NCBI GenBank assembly: GCA_029204045.2
Contig: CM055077.1
Coordinates: 16,878,584 to 16,942,583, forward strand
Direction of reading: 5' to 3'
DNA from: Tillandsia leiboldiana
Taxonomy: Eukaryota; Streptophyta; Magnoliopsida; Poales; Bromeliaceae
Length of the DNA: 64,000 nucleotides
Part shown: positions 53,959-64,000 of the stretch, in pieces
Layout of the letters: each line of letters begins with the position of its first letter
How positions within the stretch are numbered: position 1 is the stretch's first letter
Notes under the pieces: model-generated
Seen by the model: the letters and a program-made list of their open reading frames with translations, nothing else
Database searches by the model: none
What the model was told of the DNA's origin: nothing
Position numbers and translations under genes: made by a program

Positions 53959-54260
53959 CATTCATGGTAGTTGGACATTGACAATGAATATCACATAGAT
54001 GATACATTCATGGTAGTTGGACATTGACATTGAATATCACATAGATGATACATTCATGGTAGTTGGACATTGACAATGAATATCACATAGATGATACATT
54101 CATGGCAGTTGGACATTGACATTGAATATCATATAGATGATACATTCATTGTAGTTGCACATTGATAATGAATATCACATAGATGATACATTCATGGTAG
54201 TTGGACATGTATGATAGTAAACTTGACATTGAACATCACATAGATGCTACTTCTTATTGT
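53959..54260. repeat. 46-bp minisatellite
   Basis: Six or so units starting CATTCATGGTAGTTGGACAT at 53959, 54005, 54051, 54097, 54143 and 54189, exactly 46 bp apart. A partial unit (50484-50519) lies on the other side of solo LTR C, so the array predates that insertion. Confidence 0.9.
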
Positions 54261-54882
54261 AGTTGGACATTATTATAGCATGATAGATTCATATCATTAT
54301 TTCCTTGTATTTGAGCATAGAGGCATGATAGTAGTAGAGTACTTTACTTTACTTTAGTTGTTTATTATATGCATTTTATTTCAGCAGTTATACTATCTTT
54401 TGCCTCAGTTGACCTAGTGGTGTATCTCGCTTCTCTTGGCGACTTACCTACTGGGAACTATTAATTAATAGTTCTCACCCCCATTTGGGTGGTTATTTTT
54501 CAGAGCCATCCATGGCGGGAGGAGCTCGCGACCGTGGCAAGGGGTTGTCGCTTAGCTAGCTTGTCCCCGTCGCGCCACTCGAGGTGGTTACATGGCACCT
54601 TTTCTTTTGCTTTGTTGGAGAGGTGTTGATGTATTTTGTTATAAAGACCATCCCTGTATTTTGATAGGTTGTATTTGAGAGGATTACAGTTGTATATTGG
54701 TTTTATCATCATGTATGATAGTTTAGTTGTGTTGTGCTCTAATTACTAGTAGAATGTGTATTTTTGCTTCCTTTCCGCTTGGTTGTTGTAGACGCCTTGT
54801 GTGTACCAGGGGGGGTACCTTGTGCACACGGCGTGTCTGTGCATGTGCCAGGTAGGCTTCCGCTGGGGCCCGGGGCGTGACA
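54261..54882 (+). mobile_element. 3' end of a plus-strand gypsy LTR
   Basis: Ends GGGGCCCGGGGCGTGACA at 54882, the complement of the TGTCACGCCCCG start of the minus-strand LTRs, so this LTR reads on the plus strand. The hairpin at 54455-54474 lies 408 bp from the end, as in other copies. The left limit is unclear. Sequence from about 49370 to 50519 probably belongs to the same LTR, interrupted by solo LTR C. Confidence 0.6.
54455..54474 (+). other. Conserved LTR hairpin (20-base perfect palindrome)
   Basis: GAACTATTAATTAATAGTTC is fully palindromic. It is flanked by TACCTACTGG and TCACCCCC, the sense-strand form of the flanks seen inverted in the minus-strand LTRs. Confidence 0.75.
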
Positions 54883-55043
54883 AAACTCTTTGTCATGGAT
54901 CGGGTCATCATAGAGTGGGTACGAGAAGGCAAATGGGAGTCAATAGCTAAAGTAGGTAAAGTAGAGGATATTATTGGTAGGGCTATATCAGGTTTGAGGA
55001 AAGGTCGAGGGTCAGATTGTGGAGGTGTCGAATCAGTAGAAGT
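54883..55043. other. Unclassified spacer
   Basis: About 160 bp between two LTR boundaries, with no recognised content. Confidence 0.4.
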
Positions 55044-57715
55044 TGTCACGCCCCGAGCCTGCCAATTGGGTCTGCTTGGGCATTTCAAGCTCCAAAGCCC
55101 TTGCTGGAATCCTATTTTAAAATTAGAGTTTGCGAAAAGCCAATTTTTTCCTTTCCAGCCTCACTAGGGGGCGTACAAACATGCCACAAATATAGAGTTT
55201 TTCCTATATTTGCACGGCGTACTGGTCTGGTCAACAATTACAATAATTATTCAATCACATAATCATTTTTTTTAAAATCTGTTTGAAAATCGTTTCCCAC
55301 ATAGAAATCATTTATTTAAAAACGACTACCACGAGGGTTAGAAAACCAATCCAAAAACCAACTCGAAAATCACCAAACCAATCTAAGCCATAATATAACC
55401 ATAATATAGTCCTAACAAAATCCGATCAAGCAAATATATAAAAATCATGTTCAACTGAACCACTGTACTAACGAAAACGTAAAGTAAATGAACCGGGGAA
55501 GTCTCTAATCTCTAAATCGTCGTGATCCTCACACCGTACCTGTGCCCGCCTCGCCAATCACGTCACCTGTGGAGGCAGGGAACATGAGAAACCAATCAAA
55601 GGTTTCCCATTGGGTACAACCCGCCACGAGGATTAGTCATGCTCATCGGGAGAAAGAAACATAGTGGAGATATAAGGTAATGTATGAAAGCGATAATACA
55701 AATCGACAACAGTCAAGATAAGAAATATACCACTATGTGAATGCCACATGACCACTATATGCCATGCCAATGCCAAACCCAACCTGTTCCTGTGGATATG
55801 CCACAACATGCCATTGGCCCGTCGACCTTCGGCACTGCCTGTCACATCCTCGCACGACCTGACCCATGCGCAATAAAGACCACCCATCCAAATAATCGCA
55901 CCTCTCGTCGGTGGCCAAACCGACTCGGTGACCATGAATACTCTCAAGATCTGTGACTAATAAAGCCTTTGACATGAAGCCGATAATCTCGGCCGAAGCC
56001 GAAAATAATGCCTTCGGCATGAAGCCGATAACCTTGGCTGAAGCCAAACCGTGATGCCATATGCCCAACCCCTCAGACCCAAAGATCTAGATATAGTCAA
56101 ACAAATAATAACCATCATATATATCAAAATCAGCCTGTCTATATGCAAGACAATAATGGAGATAAAGAGAAGATGAAACCGATATATAAGAGAAAAGGAG
56201 ACGATACAAGCTCATCGACTACCAGCATGGAGTACCCACCTCAATCGATCAAACCTTAGGTCGCTGACTCCCTTCTTGATCACGCTCCCTTTCCACGCCT
56301 GGACCTACAACAAGTCCAATCCGCTGATCACCTCAACCCGTGATCCAACCTTGATTACCTTGCGAATAACGTTGGAGTTACGAATCTCAACAATAATCAC
56401 CGTAGAACTCCCGACTTACCGCACCGACTTATCAAAATGTCACCCCAACCCACGGGACCCGAAACAAGTCCAACACCCAACATACCTCATCCGCTGTCCC
56501 GACTATAAAATTTAAAGCCGTTGGAATAGTCGCACAAATAGTGCGTCGAAACGAAAAATTGGGACTCCAAAACTTTGTTGATTTGGTTCCCGGGATGCTC
56601 AATTGGTTCTGTAACCAACCAATGATTTTCGTGCTGCAATGCAAGGCATCCTACCACCTAAAATTCTAGTAAATAAAGTCATTCCACTGCTGCAAACAAC
56701 AACAACCTACGTGACCCGAAGTCGCGCACTGAAACACCCGATTTTCACGTTTTATGGTTCGGTTTTGCCCCGAAGTGTTCCGAAACACTTCCAAAACCAA
56801 CCGGCTTTCCCTTGTTGTCCCGAAACACCCTCCTTTAGCATCGGGACAGCCACACACTAATAGATGCGCACCAAAGCCAAAAGACTTAAAACCAACCCAT
56901 TGGATCCCTGAAAACCCCCAGAAGTCATCGGAATCCGATTGTTGTCACCAAACCCACGGAATGTCCTTAAAGACAGCCAACAAGGCTTTAGGACAGCCTC
57001 CGACCAAATCAAACCAAAACCATAAAGTTTAAACCAAAACCATGACTTCCCGATTGGAGATTTTATCGAAAATCGCACCGGAAATCGTTTTCCGTTCCGT
57101 AAGGTGCCCAGATCCCGAAAAACTAGTCCGATGACCCGAATTGAGGTGACACACCGTGTAGGACCGCACCTAAGTCCCAAAACACCCACCAAGCCCCATA
57201 CTTACTAATTTAAAATGCCTAAACTAGTAGTTAAGGGATCGTACCAACGATTCGGAATTTTCAAACCAAACCAAAAGCGCACACTTGACGATCACGACGC
57301 TTCGGAACCCGTGTTCACTATCCGGGGCACAACCAACCACCCGAGAGGATTTCAGATCAACCCGATCGCTCGTTTGATACCTATTAATATCGCGGAAAGA
57401 CCCTTGCCCGTCAAATTTCATGCAAATCCACACATAAAATGAGGGGACTTTTGTGAAAACTCCAAAATTTACCGAATAGCGACTTGTCGAAAAATACCTC
57501 GTTCGCGAGCCTACGATCCCCAAATCTGAAAACTAACACCACCACTAGATCCGGTACTGCCAAATCATTCAAGTGACATTTTCGTTTCATCGGATTCCGT
57601 TCCCGTTATGAGACATTACCCAAAAAGTGATAAATTGTCGAATAACTTGAAAATTTTAGAATCAAAATTCAATTAAATTTCAAATTAAGTTTGCCAGATT
57701 CTACATCATCTCCTC
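55044..57715 (-). mobile_element. 3' LTR of a minus-strand Ty3/gypsy element
   Basis: Runs from TGTCACGCCCCGAGC to CCAGATTCTACA (2672 bp). Immediately to the right, the minus strand carries the pol tail and a short purine-rich stretch before the LTR. The hairpin GAAACC/GGTTTC lies at 55588-55606. This LTR differs from the 3.4-kb and 4.4-kb families over most of its length. Confidence 0.8.
55588..55606 (-). other. Conserved LTR hairpin, alternative stem
   Basis: GAAACC pairs with GGTTTC across a 7-base loop, with flanks ACATGA and CCATTGGGTAC. The stem sequence differs from GAACTAC/GTAGTTC elsewhere, but pairing is kept. Confidence 0.65.
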
Positions 57716-58613
57716 ACAAAAAGTTGTCCCCGAAACTTGCTTAAGATGTCACCGAAAATAAACCTGGATATCGCTTTTGCATTTCCGATTCTAGCTCCCA
57801 TGTAGCCTCCCTCTACTCGTGGTTCTCCCACAAAACCTTCACATAAGGAATTGTCCGATTCCGTAATTGCCTTTCCTCGCGTGCCAAAATCCGTGGCAGA
57901 GCTTCCTCGTAGCTCAATTCCTCGCGAAGTTCAATTGTCGTGGCACTAATCACATGGGATGGGTCAGAAATGTACTTCCGAAGCATAAAAACATGAAAGA
58001 TATTATGCATTCGGGCAAGACTGGGTGGAAGTGCCAACCGATAAAGCTACTGGACCAATGCGCTTCGGGATCTCAAACGGTCCAATAAACCGCGGGCTAT
58101 GTTTGCCACGCAACCCAAATCGTTTGATCCCTTTTGCTGGTGAAACCTTGAGCAGCACGTGCTCTCTGACCTGGAATTCAAAGTTACACCTGTGCTGGTC
58201 AGCATAGCTTTTTTGTTGACTTTGAATAGTCAACAGTCGCTGCCTTGCAAAGCGAATTTTTGCTTCCACGTCCTCCGCCAAGTCTGGTCCAATCACCTTG
58301 CGCTCACCTACGTCGTCCCAACAGATCAGGGACCAACACTGACGCCCGTACAGTGCATTGGTATGGCGCCATACCAATGCTTGTCTGGAAGCTGTTGTGT
58401 AGGCGAACTCCACCAACGATAGATGCCGAAGCTATCCTTCTCCGTAATCCAAAACACAAGCCCGAAGCATATCCTCAAGGGTCTGGATTACCCATTCCGA
58501 CTGTCCGTCACTCGGGGGATGAAAAGCTGAACTGAAGTTTAACTTTGTCCCCAGTGCCTGATAAAGACTCCTTCAAAATTGAGCTACAAAACGCGTCCCG
58601 ATCCGACGTGATA
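57716..58613 (-). pseudogene. Ty3/gypsy pol tail (integrase C-terminus to chromodomain-like end)
   Basis: On the minus strand, 58003-58416 has the end of the integrase core (MVEFAYT), a VREHVLLKVSP linker, LSPRFIGPFEI and a RIGPVAL GPF/GPY-like module. 57813-58037 has LPPSLARMHNIFHVFMLRKY and a chromodomain-like ELSYEE...LRNRTIPYVKVLW end. The two lie in different frames. Upstream domains are lost at a junction with a copia fragment near 58613. Confidence 0.85.
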
Positions 58614-59189
58614 GACAGTGGAATGCAGCACCTGTATTTTTGGAAAAAGACTTGGAAGAAAATTGATCACTAGGAAAAGTCATTTTATACGTTTGTAAAG
58701 CACCTACTAATTCTTCTACTTTCATTTCATCCGAATGCTTAACGGTTTCAATTGCAGCAACCTTTGCTCTAAAGCGTTCTTGAATGTTTCGAAGAATCTC
58801 TCTTATAATTTTAGACTTTGAAATCTTCTTACCCAAGTTAGCACATGTGTTAACGATATCTTGAAGTCTAGTATAATAATTTGTAAAAGATTCAGCTCCA
58901 TTCGAATAGAGTCAAATTGATTTCTTAGCATCCGGAGCTTTTGTACTTTTACTAGACTAGTACCTTCATGTGTAACTTGGAGGGTATCCCAAATTTCTTT
59001 AGCCGTTTCACTTGTAGAAACACGTGAACTCGGTTGGGGAGAGTGCGTTAAATAAAGCATTAATACCTTTCCCATTATAAGGGGATGCTTCAATCTCATC
59101 ATTTGACCACTTAGTCCGAAGTATAATAATAGTAGCATTATTAACAACTTCGATAGGATGCTTCTAGCCGAATTCAACGGCTTAGCCAT
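58614..59189 (-). pseudogene. Copia gag remnant (UBN2-type)
   Basis: Minus-strand frames contain ETAKEIWDTLQVTHEGTS and, after a frameshift, MGKKISKSKIIREILRNI with VEELVGALQTYKM. These are hallmarks of SIRE/Maximus-type copia gag. It lies just inside the LTR and PBS to its right. The remainder of the polyprotein is missing. Confidence 0.85.
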
Positions 59190-59320
59190 ACTCGCTCATC
59201 AATTGCGATGAGTAAGGGTTTTATCTAGACTTTACAATAGGCATAGTTAGTTCCATAAAAAAAGAGAGGCCTATTAATATTACCACCTTTATCGATGATA
59301 ATAGAAAATTCTAAATCCTT

Positions 59321-59331
59321 CTCTGATACCA
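59321..59331 (-). promoter_or_regulatory. Copia primer binding site (initiator tRNA-Met)
   Basis: The minus strand reads TGGTATCAGAG two bases after the LTR end TAACA. This is the standard plant copia PBS, and it fixes the LTR border and strand. Confidence 0.9.
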
Positions 59332-59333
59332 AT

Positions 59334-60573
59334 TGTTAATTTAGATAACCCTAGGATCTGAATAAGATCTATCAAATACCTAGGGGGGTGAATAGGTATA
59401 ATGGCCTAAAATCACAAATCTTAATACAATAAAAATAAATGCGAAAAGCAAAATAGCACACCGAGATTTTACGTGGAACAACTCCGACCAGGAGTAAAAA
59501 AACTCAAGGGACCCAACACACAAAAACAATCTACTAAAAAGAAAATAGATAATAAGGTGATTACCGACTCCACGGATTCAAACCTCTTTAATTCTTCTTG
59601 GATCCGCGCCCTCCAACAGCAAGTCCACGCACACGTTCGAATCCGCGAACGCCATCCGAATCCACGAGCAATACGTTTCGAATCTACGAAACGCTTTCAA
59701 CATGCCGAATCTACGACGTTACGTCAACTCCTTGACGCAAACTCAGCAAGAGTATAATCGAGACGTTTTAATGGTGATTCTTTGCTTAGAATATCATCAG
59801 AGAATCAAAAACGAAATCTCTAAGAAAATTTCAGATTAATTCAACTAAAAACATAAGCTCGGAAATCATTGAATTGATCCGAAAGAGGTCATTTTGGTGG
59901 AAAAAGATGAACAATGAAATCCTAGCCTCTAGGTTAGCTCTCAGGTGTTTTCTGAGTTGGTACACGAAGTAGAGAGACCTTATGTATTTATTTATAGACT
60001 TTGGAACGCAATTAGAGTCGAGTTAGAAGTCTAGGAATCTGTACATTGAGTATCGATACTCGAAGACGCGTACCAGAACACAATGACGCAACTAGAGAAT
60101 TTTTCTATTGCGTTCCAGTACTCAATTAAAACAATACCGGAACACACAAAGATCAGTATCGAAACTTAGGTGCGGTATCGGTACACAATTCAATTTCCTG
60201 AAAAAAATCTCTTGGGTTCTGAGAAACTCAAAGATAGGTTTCGGTACTCAATACAAAAACATGATGTCACAACTCTATTTTTGAGGAACTCAAACCGGGT
60301 ACCGGAACTCAGTAAAATTAAGCTGGAATTAAAATCTTAGTTCCCAAAATCTATCCTAACCCAGTTTAGTTCATCTTAATGATTTCAAAAGTTATAAATA
60401 GACTTCAATCACCGTGAAACATTAATAATATACCCAGCATCATGAATTCATATTGTGAGATATTCTTGAGTTCTTCATAGAATTTTCGAGTCTTTAGTTG
60501 TTGACTTGACAATCCGAACTCTTTACGACTATGACTCAAATCACAAAATTTGCCAATTCTTAAATCCGTAACA
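59334..60573 (-). mobile_element. 5' LTR of SIRE-like copia element
   Basis: On the minus strand it starts TGTTACGGATTTAAG and ends with CCTATTCACCCCCCTAGG then TAACA (1240 bp). A U3 array at about 60045-60310 is built on GTACCGGAAC/GTATCGGTAC variants. A minus-strand TATA box lies at 59989-59996. The CGTGGATTCG cluster lies at 59565-59720. It is the same family as 2690-4005, with a different U3 motif. Confidence 0.85.
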
Positions 60574-60627
60574 ATAGGAAGATATAACTAAACTTCTAAC
60601 AACAGATAAATAGTCAATGAATACAAA

Positions 60628-61284
60628 GGTATCGTTTGGTTCGGGTATAAGTAAGAAGTGCTTATTCTTCGTATAGGTACAACTCTTAGATTATGCAGGA
60701 ACAAGACCAAGACCAATTTTGCGTTTGGATGAAAATTGGGTTGTTTTCGAGAATAAGAAAAATAGTGTTTGGATAGTTAGATTGAAATAGTGAGAATAAG
60801 AGTAATTATAATTTTTAAATAATAATATTTTATCTAATTAATTAACATAAAAATATTCATTAAATAATAATTTAACTTAATTAATTACTGCCAAATAACC
60901 CTAAATATTAATTAATAAAATAATTAACAATGAGTATTGTTAATTAATAATTTAATTAACCACAAATAATTTAATAAATTAATCAATTAATTAGTTAATT
61001 ATTTAATAGTTAGATAATTAGTTAATAAAATAATTAGATTAGTCAAAATTTTAGATTAATTAAAGAGTTAATACAATAATTAAAATTATTTTTACTTGAA
61101 TTAAGCTTGTACTCAAGTGGAAACAAGCTTGTTCTAGGAAAAATGGTGAAACAATAGTTCTAGACTTATACCATCTTGTTCCAAGGAAAGGAGAATTGTT
61201 GTTTCTCTCTTTCAAAATAGCGTTTGGGTATAAAGAAGGGAATAAGGGCTTATTCCCTCCTTTATACCCGAACCAAACACAGCC
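60628..61284. mobile_element. PIF/Harbinger (Tourist-like) MITE copy 2
   Basis: Ends GGTATCGTTTGGTTCGGG and, inverted, GGCTGTGTTTGGTTCGGG. The AT-rich interior (AATAATAATATTTTATCTA, TTAATTAACATAAAAATATT) aligns with the outer parts of 14825-16463. It lacks the foldback insertion. No clear TSD. Confidence 0.75.
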
Positions 61285-61750
61285 TTAAGAGTCCACATTT
61301 ATGTTGTCATTAATAAATAACAGGTAATGAACTAAACTAAATCAATTGGATCTAAAACAAGAACTAATCCAGTTGAACTGAAAATAATCTGAACGAAATA
61401 CGAGAACATAAGGAGATGAAGCTCAATAATATGAAAACAGACTAAGGTGGTCCGTGCTCGCCATACCGGGGACCCCACTAGACAAAATGGTGGAAGTGAC
61501 TCTAGTATTACATCTGTATATGACCTCCATGTAATCTATTGTGAAAAGTAGTATATGATAACTAACTCGTTTTAAAATGAAAGTTTTGTGAAAAGTACTT
61601 ATGAAACTTATGATAATTAACTCATGTACCTGGGACTCTAACTGGTGATCCAGCTAATCACGATAAAACTCAATATCAGTCGTCCTGACATTGTCCCGAA
61701 AAGCCAGCCTAGTATTCTATCTGTTTTATTTATATCGTATTAGTAATGAT
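61285..61750. other. Unclassified spacer
   Basis: AT-rich, no feature recognised between the MITE and the copia LTR. Confidence 0.4.
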
Positions 61751-62574
61751 TGTTACGGAATTTGAGTTGGCGTATTTCGTGAATTCGGTTAAGTCTTGAA
61801 GATTGAAGGTAAAGAAGGTTGGATCATTTAACTCAATCTCAAGAAAGAAGAATTCAAAAGGATCAGGTATGTTTAACTAATTATCTTTGGTGATCCGAAT
61901 ACTTCTTATAGTGTAGAAACACTTGGATGAACTTTTAATTGCATAAAAATCAAAAACTGGACATGGGACATGTTCAGGATCCGGATCAGATATTCCAATC
62001 CGGATCCCGAAGGGTGTTAGTTCATACGCAACTGCAATCCGGATCGTAGCCTTCCTTGATCCGGATCCCGAACACTGGTTCTTACCGAATTGTATGAACG
62101 ATCCGGATCTTGTTTTTCAATCCGGATCCCGAACACTGGTGTTTGGTGAATTGTATGAACGATCCGGATCAGGCACCTCGATCCGGATCCCGAACCTTCG
62201 TTTTTCTGGAAACTGTCTTTCTCGCTACTGCAATCCGGATCGCCGAACTCCGATCCGGATCGCCGTCCTGTAAAATTCCAGAAAAGGTTAGTTTTTGATT
62301 CTTATCTTTTTCCAAGGGTTTCTAACCTATAAATAGACCCTATGATTCTTTTTCTAGGGCTAATCCAAAAAGCCGTCATAATCAAATATAATCCTATATA
62401 CGGCCTAAGATCCACATATAGAGAAGAAATGAAATACTAGATTTAATCTTATGTTTCTTCATCTATATTGATTGATTTGATTCTAGGTTTTCATACTCAT
62501 ATTCTGAGTAGAATCAAATCAATGAATACTTAGATGGTATTTCCGATCTATTTCTAATCTAAGTATTCGGCGGA
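61751..62574 (+). mobile_element. SIRE-like copia LTR, 5' part
   Basis: Nearly identical to 2690-3490: same TGTTACGGAATTTG start, GATCCGGATC array (61976-62270) and TATA box (62328-62335). It is cut at 62574 by a gypsy insertion. The remainder, if present, lies beyond the window. Confidence 0.85.
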
Positions 62575-62853
62575 TGTAATGACACGACTTTTCTAGTGAT
62601 ATTTTACCCTCCTGCTAATAGAGTGTGAGTTAGAGGAAATTAAAATATCGGGCTCTTTAGAGTTGACTAAGCGGTGCGGATATTTCTCGGTGATAGAGCT
62701 CGAAAAACGATGAACGGCGGTGCAATCGGATCCAAAATCCGATGTACGGATCTCCCGGAATGGGGTTTCTAAGATCGCAGTGACTTAAAGCGTGCATCGA
62801 AATTCGTGTAAAATATCCGGCACGCTTTTTGAGGAATTTTGGATATTCCGTGT
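62575..62853 (+). mobile_element. 5' LTR fragment of a gypsy element inserted in the copia LTR
   Basis: Starts TGTAATGACACG exactly where the copia LTR is interrupted. The candidate target duplication is GCGGA (62570-62574); the other copy is out of range. It is followed directly by RNase H coding sequence, so the rest of the LTR, the PBS, gag and RT are deleted. Confidence 0.7.
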
Positions 62854-63347
62854 AGTACGAGAGAAACTACCCCGTGCACGACCTGGAGCTTGCAGCGGTC
62901 GTGTTCGTCCTCAAACTGTGGAGTCACTATTCGTACGGTACACATGGCAATGTGTACTCCGATCATCAGAGCCTCAAGTACCTCTTCACTCAGAGGGAGT
63001 TAAATTTGCGGCAAGGGCGGTGGCTCGAATTACTAAAGGACTATGATCTAACCATCCGCTACCACCCCGGGAAAGCGAACGCGGTGGCTGATGCCTTGAG
63101 CCGCAAGGGACAGACGGTGGAATCAATGACGAACGCCCTTACCCAACAGGACCGTCTGATTGAAGAATCTTCGCAATTGAGATTGGAGGTAGTACCAGCG
63201 GGTACGGTCGCACGGCTCTTGACCCTGGTGGTTAGACCTACCCTACTGGACAGGATTCTGAAAGGACAATCGACCGATGGCCAGCTACAACTGGTGCGAG
63301 ACAGAATGTTCTCGGAGCAAGGCGGAGTTTTGTTACAACTGACTTAG
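62854..63347 (+). pseudogene. Ty3/gypsy RNase H remnant
   Basis: Contains HDLELAAVVFVLKLW, SDHQSLKYLFTQRELNLRQ and RYHPGKANAVADALSRK, all hallmarks of Ty3/gypsy RNase H. The frame ends in a stop at 63345-63347, before integrase. It lacks RT to its left. Confidence 0.9.
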
Positions 63348-63355
63348 ATGATGTA

Positions 63356-63616
63356 ATGAGGTGCCGGCGACGAATTTGTGTACCCGGTAAGCTAGAAATA
63401 AGGGAAGAAAATCTAGCAAAAGTATGTAATACCTCATATACCGTGCATCCCGGAGGTACAAAGAGGTGCAAGGATCTGTGGCAGACCTTCAGTTGGCCCA
63501 AATCGAAAGAGCGATGTGGCACAAATTGTGGCGCAATACTGGGTGTGCCAACAGGTGAAAGCGAAACATCAGCGACCGGTGGGGGAAACAGACGCTTCGG
63601 CTTACGTGGGAAGTAG
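63356..63616 (+). pseudogene. Gypsy integrase zinc-finger remnant
   Basis: Contains YTVHPGGTKRCKDLWQTFSW and, in a shifted frame, VAQYWVCQQVKAKHQRP, matching the HHCC zinc-binding N-terminus of integrase. Frameshifts separate the parts. The catalytic core is not seen; other sequence starts near 63617. Confidence 0.8.
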
Positions 63617-63780
63617 TAGCAGGAGAGACCCCTTACGAAGAGTAATTTTGGTCTCGATCCCAGGAGAACCCTTAGAAGGTGATGCTTTGTACCTTCCTGC
63701 CCAATAAGGAGGTGAAGACTTAGTTGTCTTATTTGTTGGCTAAGGGTTAAATAGGTCCAACTTCCGGCCTTGTGACAATA

Positions 63781-63960
63781 GACCCGAGGCGTTGTAACAG
63801 TATGCCTTGGACGTCCAGGTGAGGTGAGTCGGGCCAAGACCCGAGGCGTTGTAACAGTACGCCTTAGACGTCCAGGTGGGTTGAGTCAGGTCAAGATCGG
63901 TGGCGGTGTGACAGAACGCCTTAAGTAAATGGGTTTCGTATTTCTTATAATTCGAGCTTT
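63781..63960. repeat. 57-bp tandem repeat
   Basis: Units start at 63781 (GACCCGAGGCGTTGTAACAG), 63838 and 63895, exactly 57 bp apart; the third is more diverged and partial. Each contains CGCCTTAGACGTCCAGGTG or a variant. It may be LTR or internal spacer of the gypsy element, continuing out of the window. Confidence 0.75.
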
Positions 63961-64000
63961 TGGGATTGTTGGTTGGAGTCGACGACCCGACATTTGGGAT

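Noticed and set aside
1..64000. tRNA, rRNA, snoRNA, or organelle-derived insertions
   Set aside because: No recognisable tRNA boxes in cloverleaf context, rRNA blocks or plastid/mitochondrial gene sequence were seen by eye; a tRNAscan-SE and organelle BLAST would be decisive.

Overview
The window is nuclear DNA from a flowering plant, most likely a monocot. The first exon of its only recognisable host gene is very GC-rich while later exons are AT-richer, a gradient typical of monocots, and the protein most resembles grass CFM3. I cannot name the species. Nearly everything else is transposable-element DNA.

Host gene: a plus-strand gene of eight predicted coding exons (4711-46719) encodes an 806-residue CRM-domain protein of the CFM3 type, a chloroplast (possibly also mitochondrial) group II intron splicing factor. 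It has a transit-peptide-like N-terminus and three CRM domains. All exon joins keep frame and use GT-AG sites. Intron 3 is about 34.6 kb and holds most of the elements in the window.

Layout: 1-4.5 kb, a GC-rich Ty3/gypsy LTR remnant, a SIRE-like copia solo LTR, and an array of nine palindromes ending about 300 bp before the CFM3 start. 4.7-9.4 kb, exons 1-3, with a hAT MITE in intron 1. 9.4-44.0 kb, intron 3: a hAT MITE holding two further foldback elements; a gypsy solo LTR holding a TAA-flanked MITE that in turn holds a 9-bp-TSD foldback element; a gag/pol-deleted gypsy element with very large LTRs (18.1-28.5 kb); a copia solo LTR; a 3.4-kb gypsy solo LTR; a further 4.4-kb LTR; several MITEs. 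44.0-46.7 kb, exons 4-8. 46.7-64 kb, a truncated copia element, minisatellites, a second 3.4-kb gypsy solo LTR, a gypsy LTR with pol tail fused to a copia gag/LTR half-element, a second TAA-type MITE, and a gypsy fragment inserted in a copia LTR.

Most gypsy LTRs read on the minus strand. This follows from pol tails, a PBS and TATA boxes that lie on that strand. No intact transposon protein, RNA gene or second host gene was found. The least expected signals are the palindrome array beside the CFM3 promoter, a hairpin kept in many divergent LTRs with changing stem sequences, and U3 repeat arrays whose motif differs between copia LTR subfamilies while their position before the TATA box is kept.
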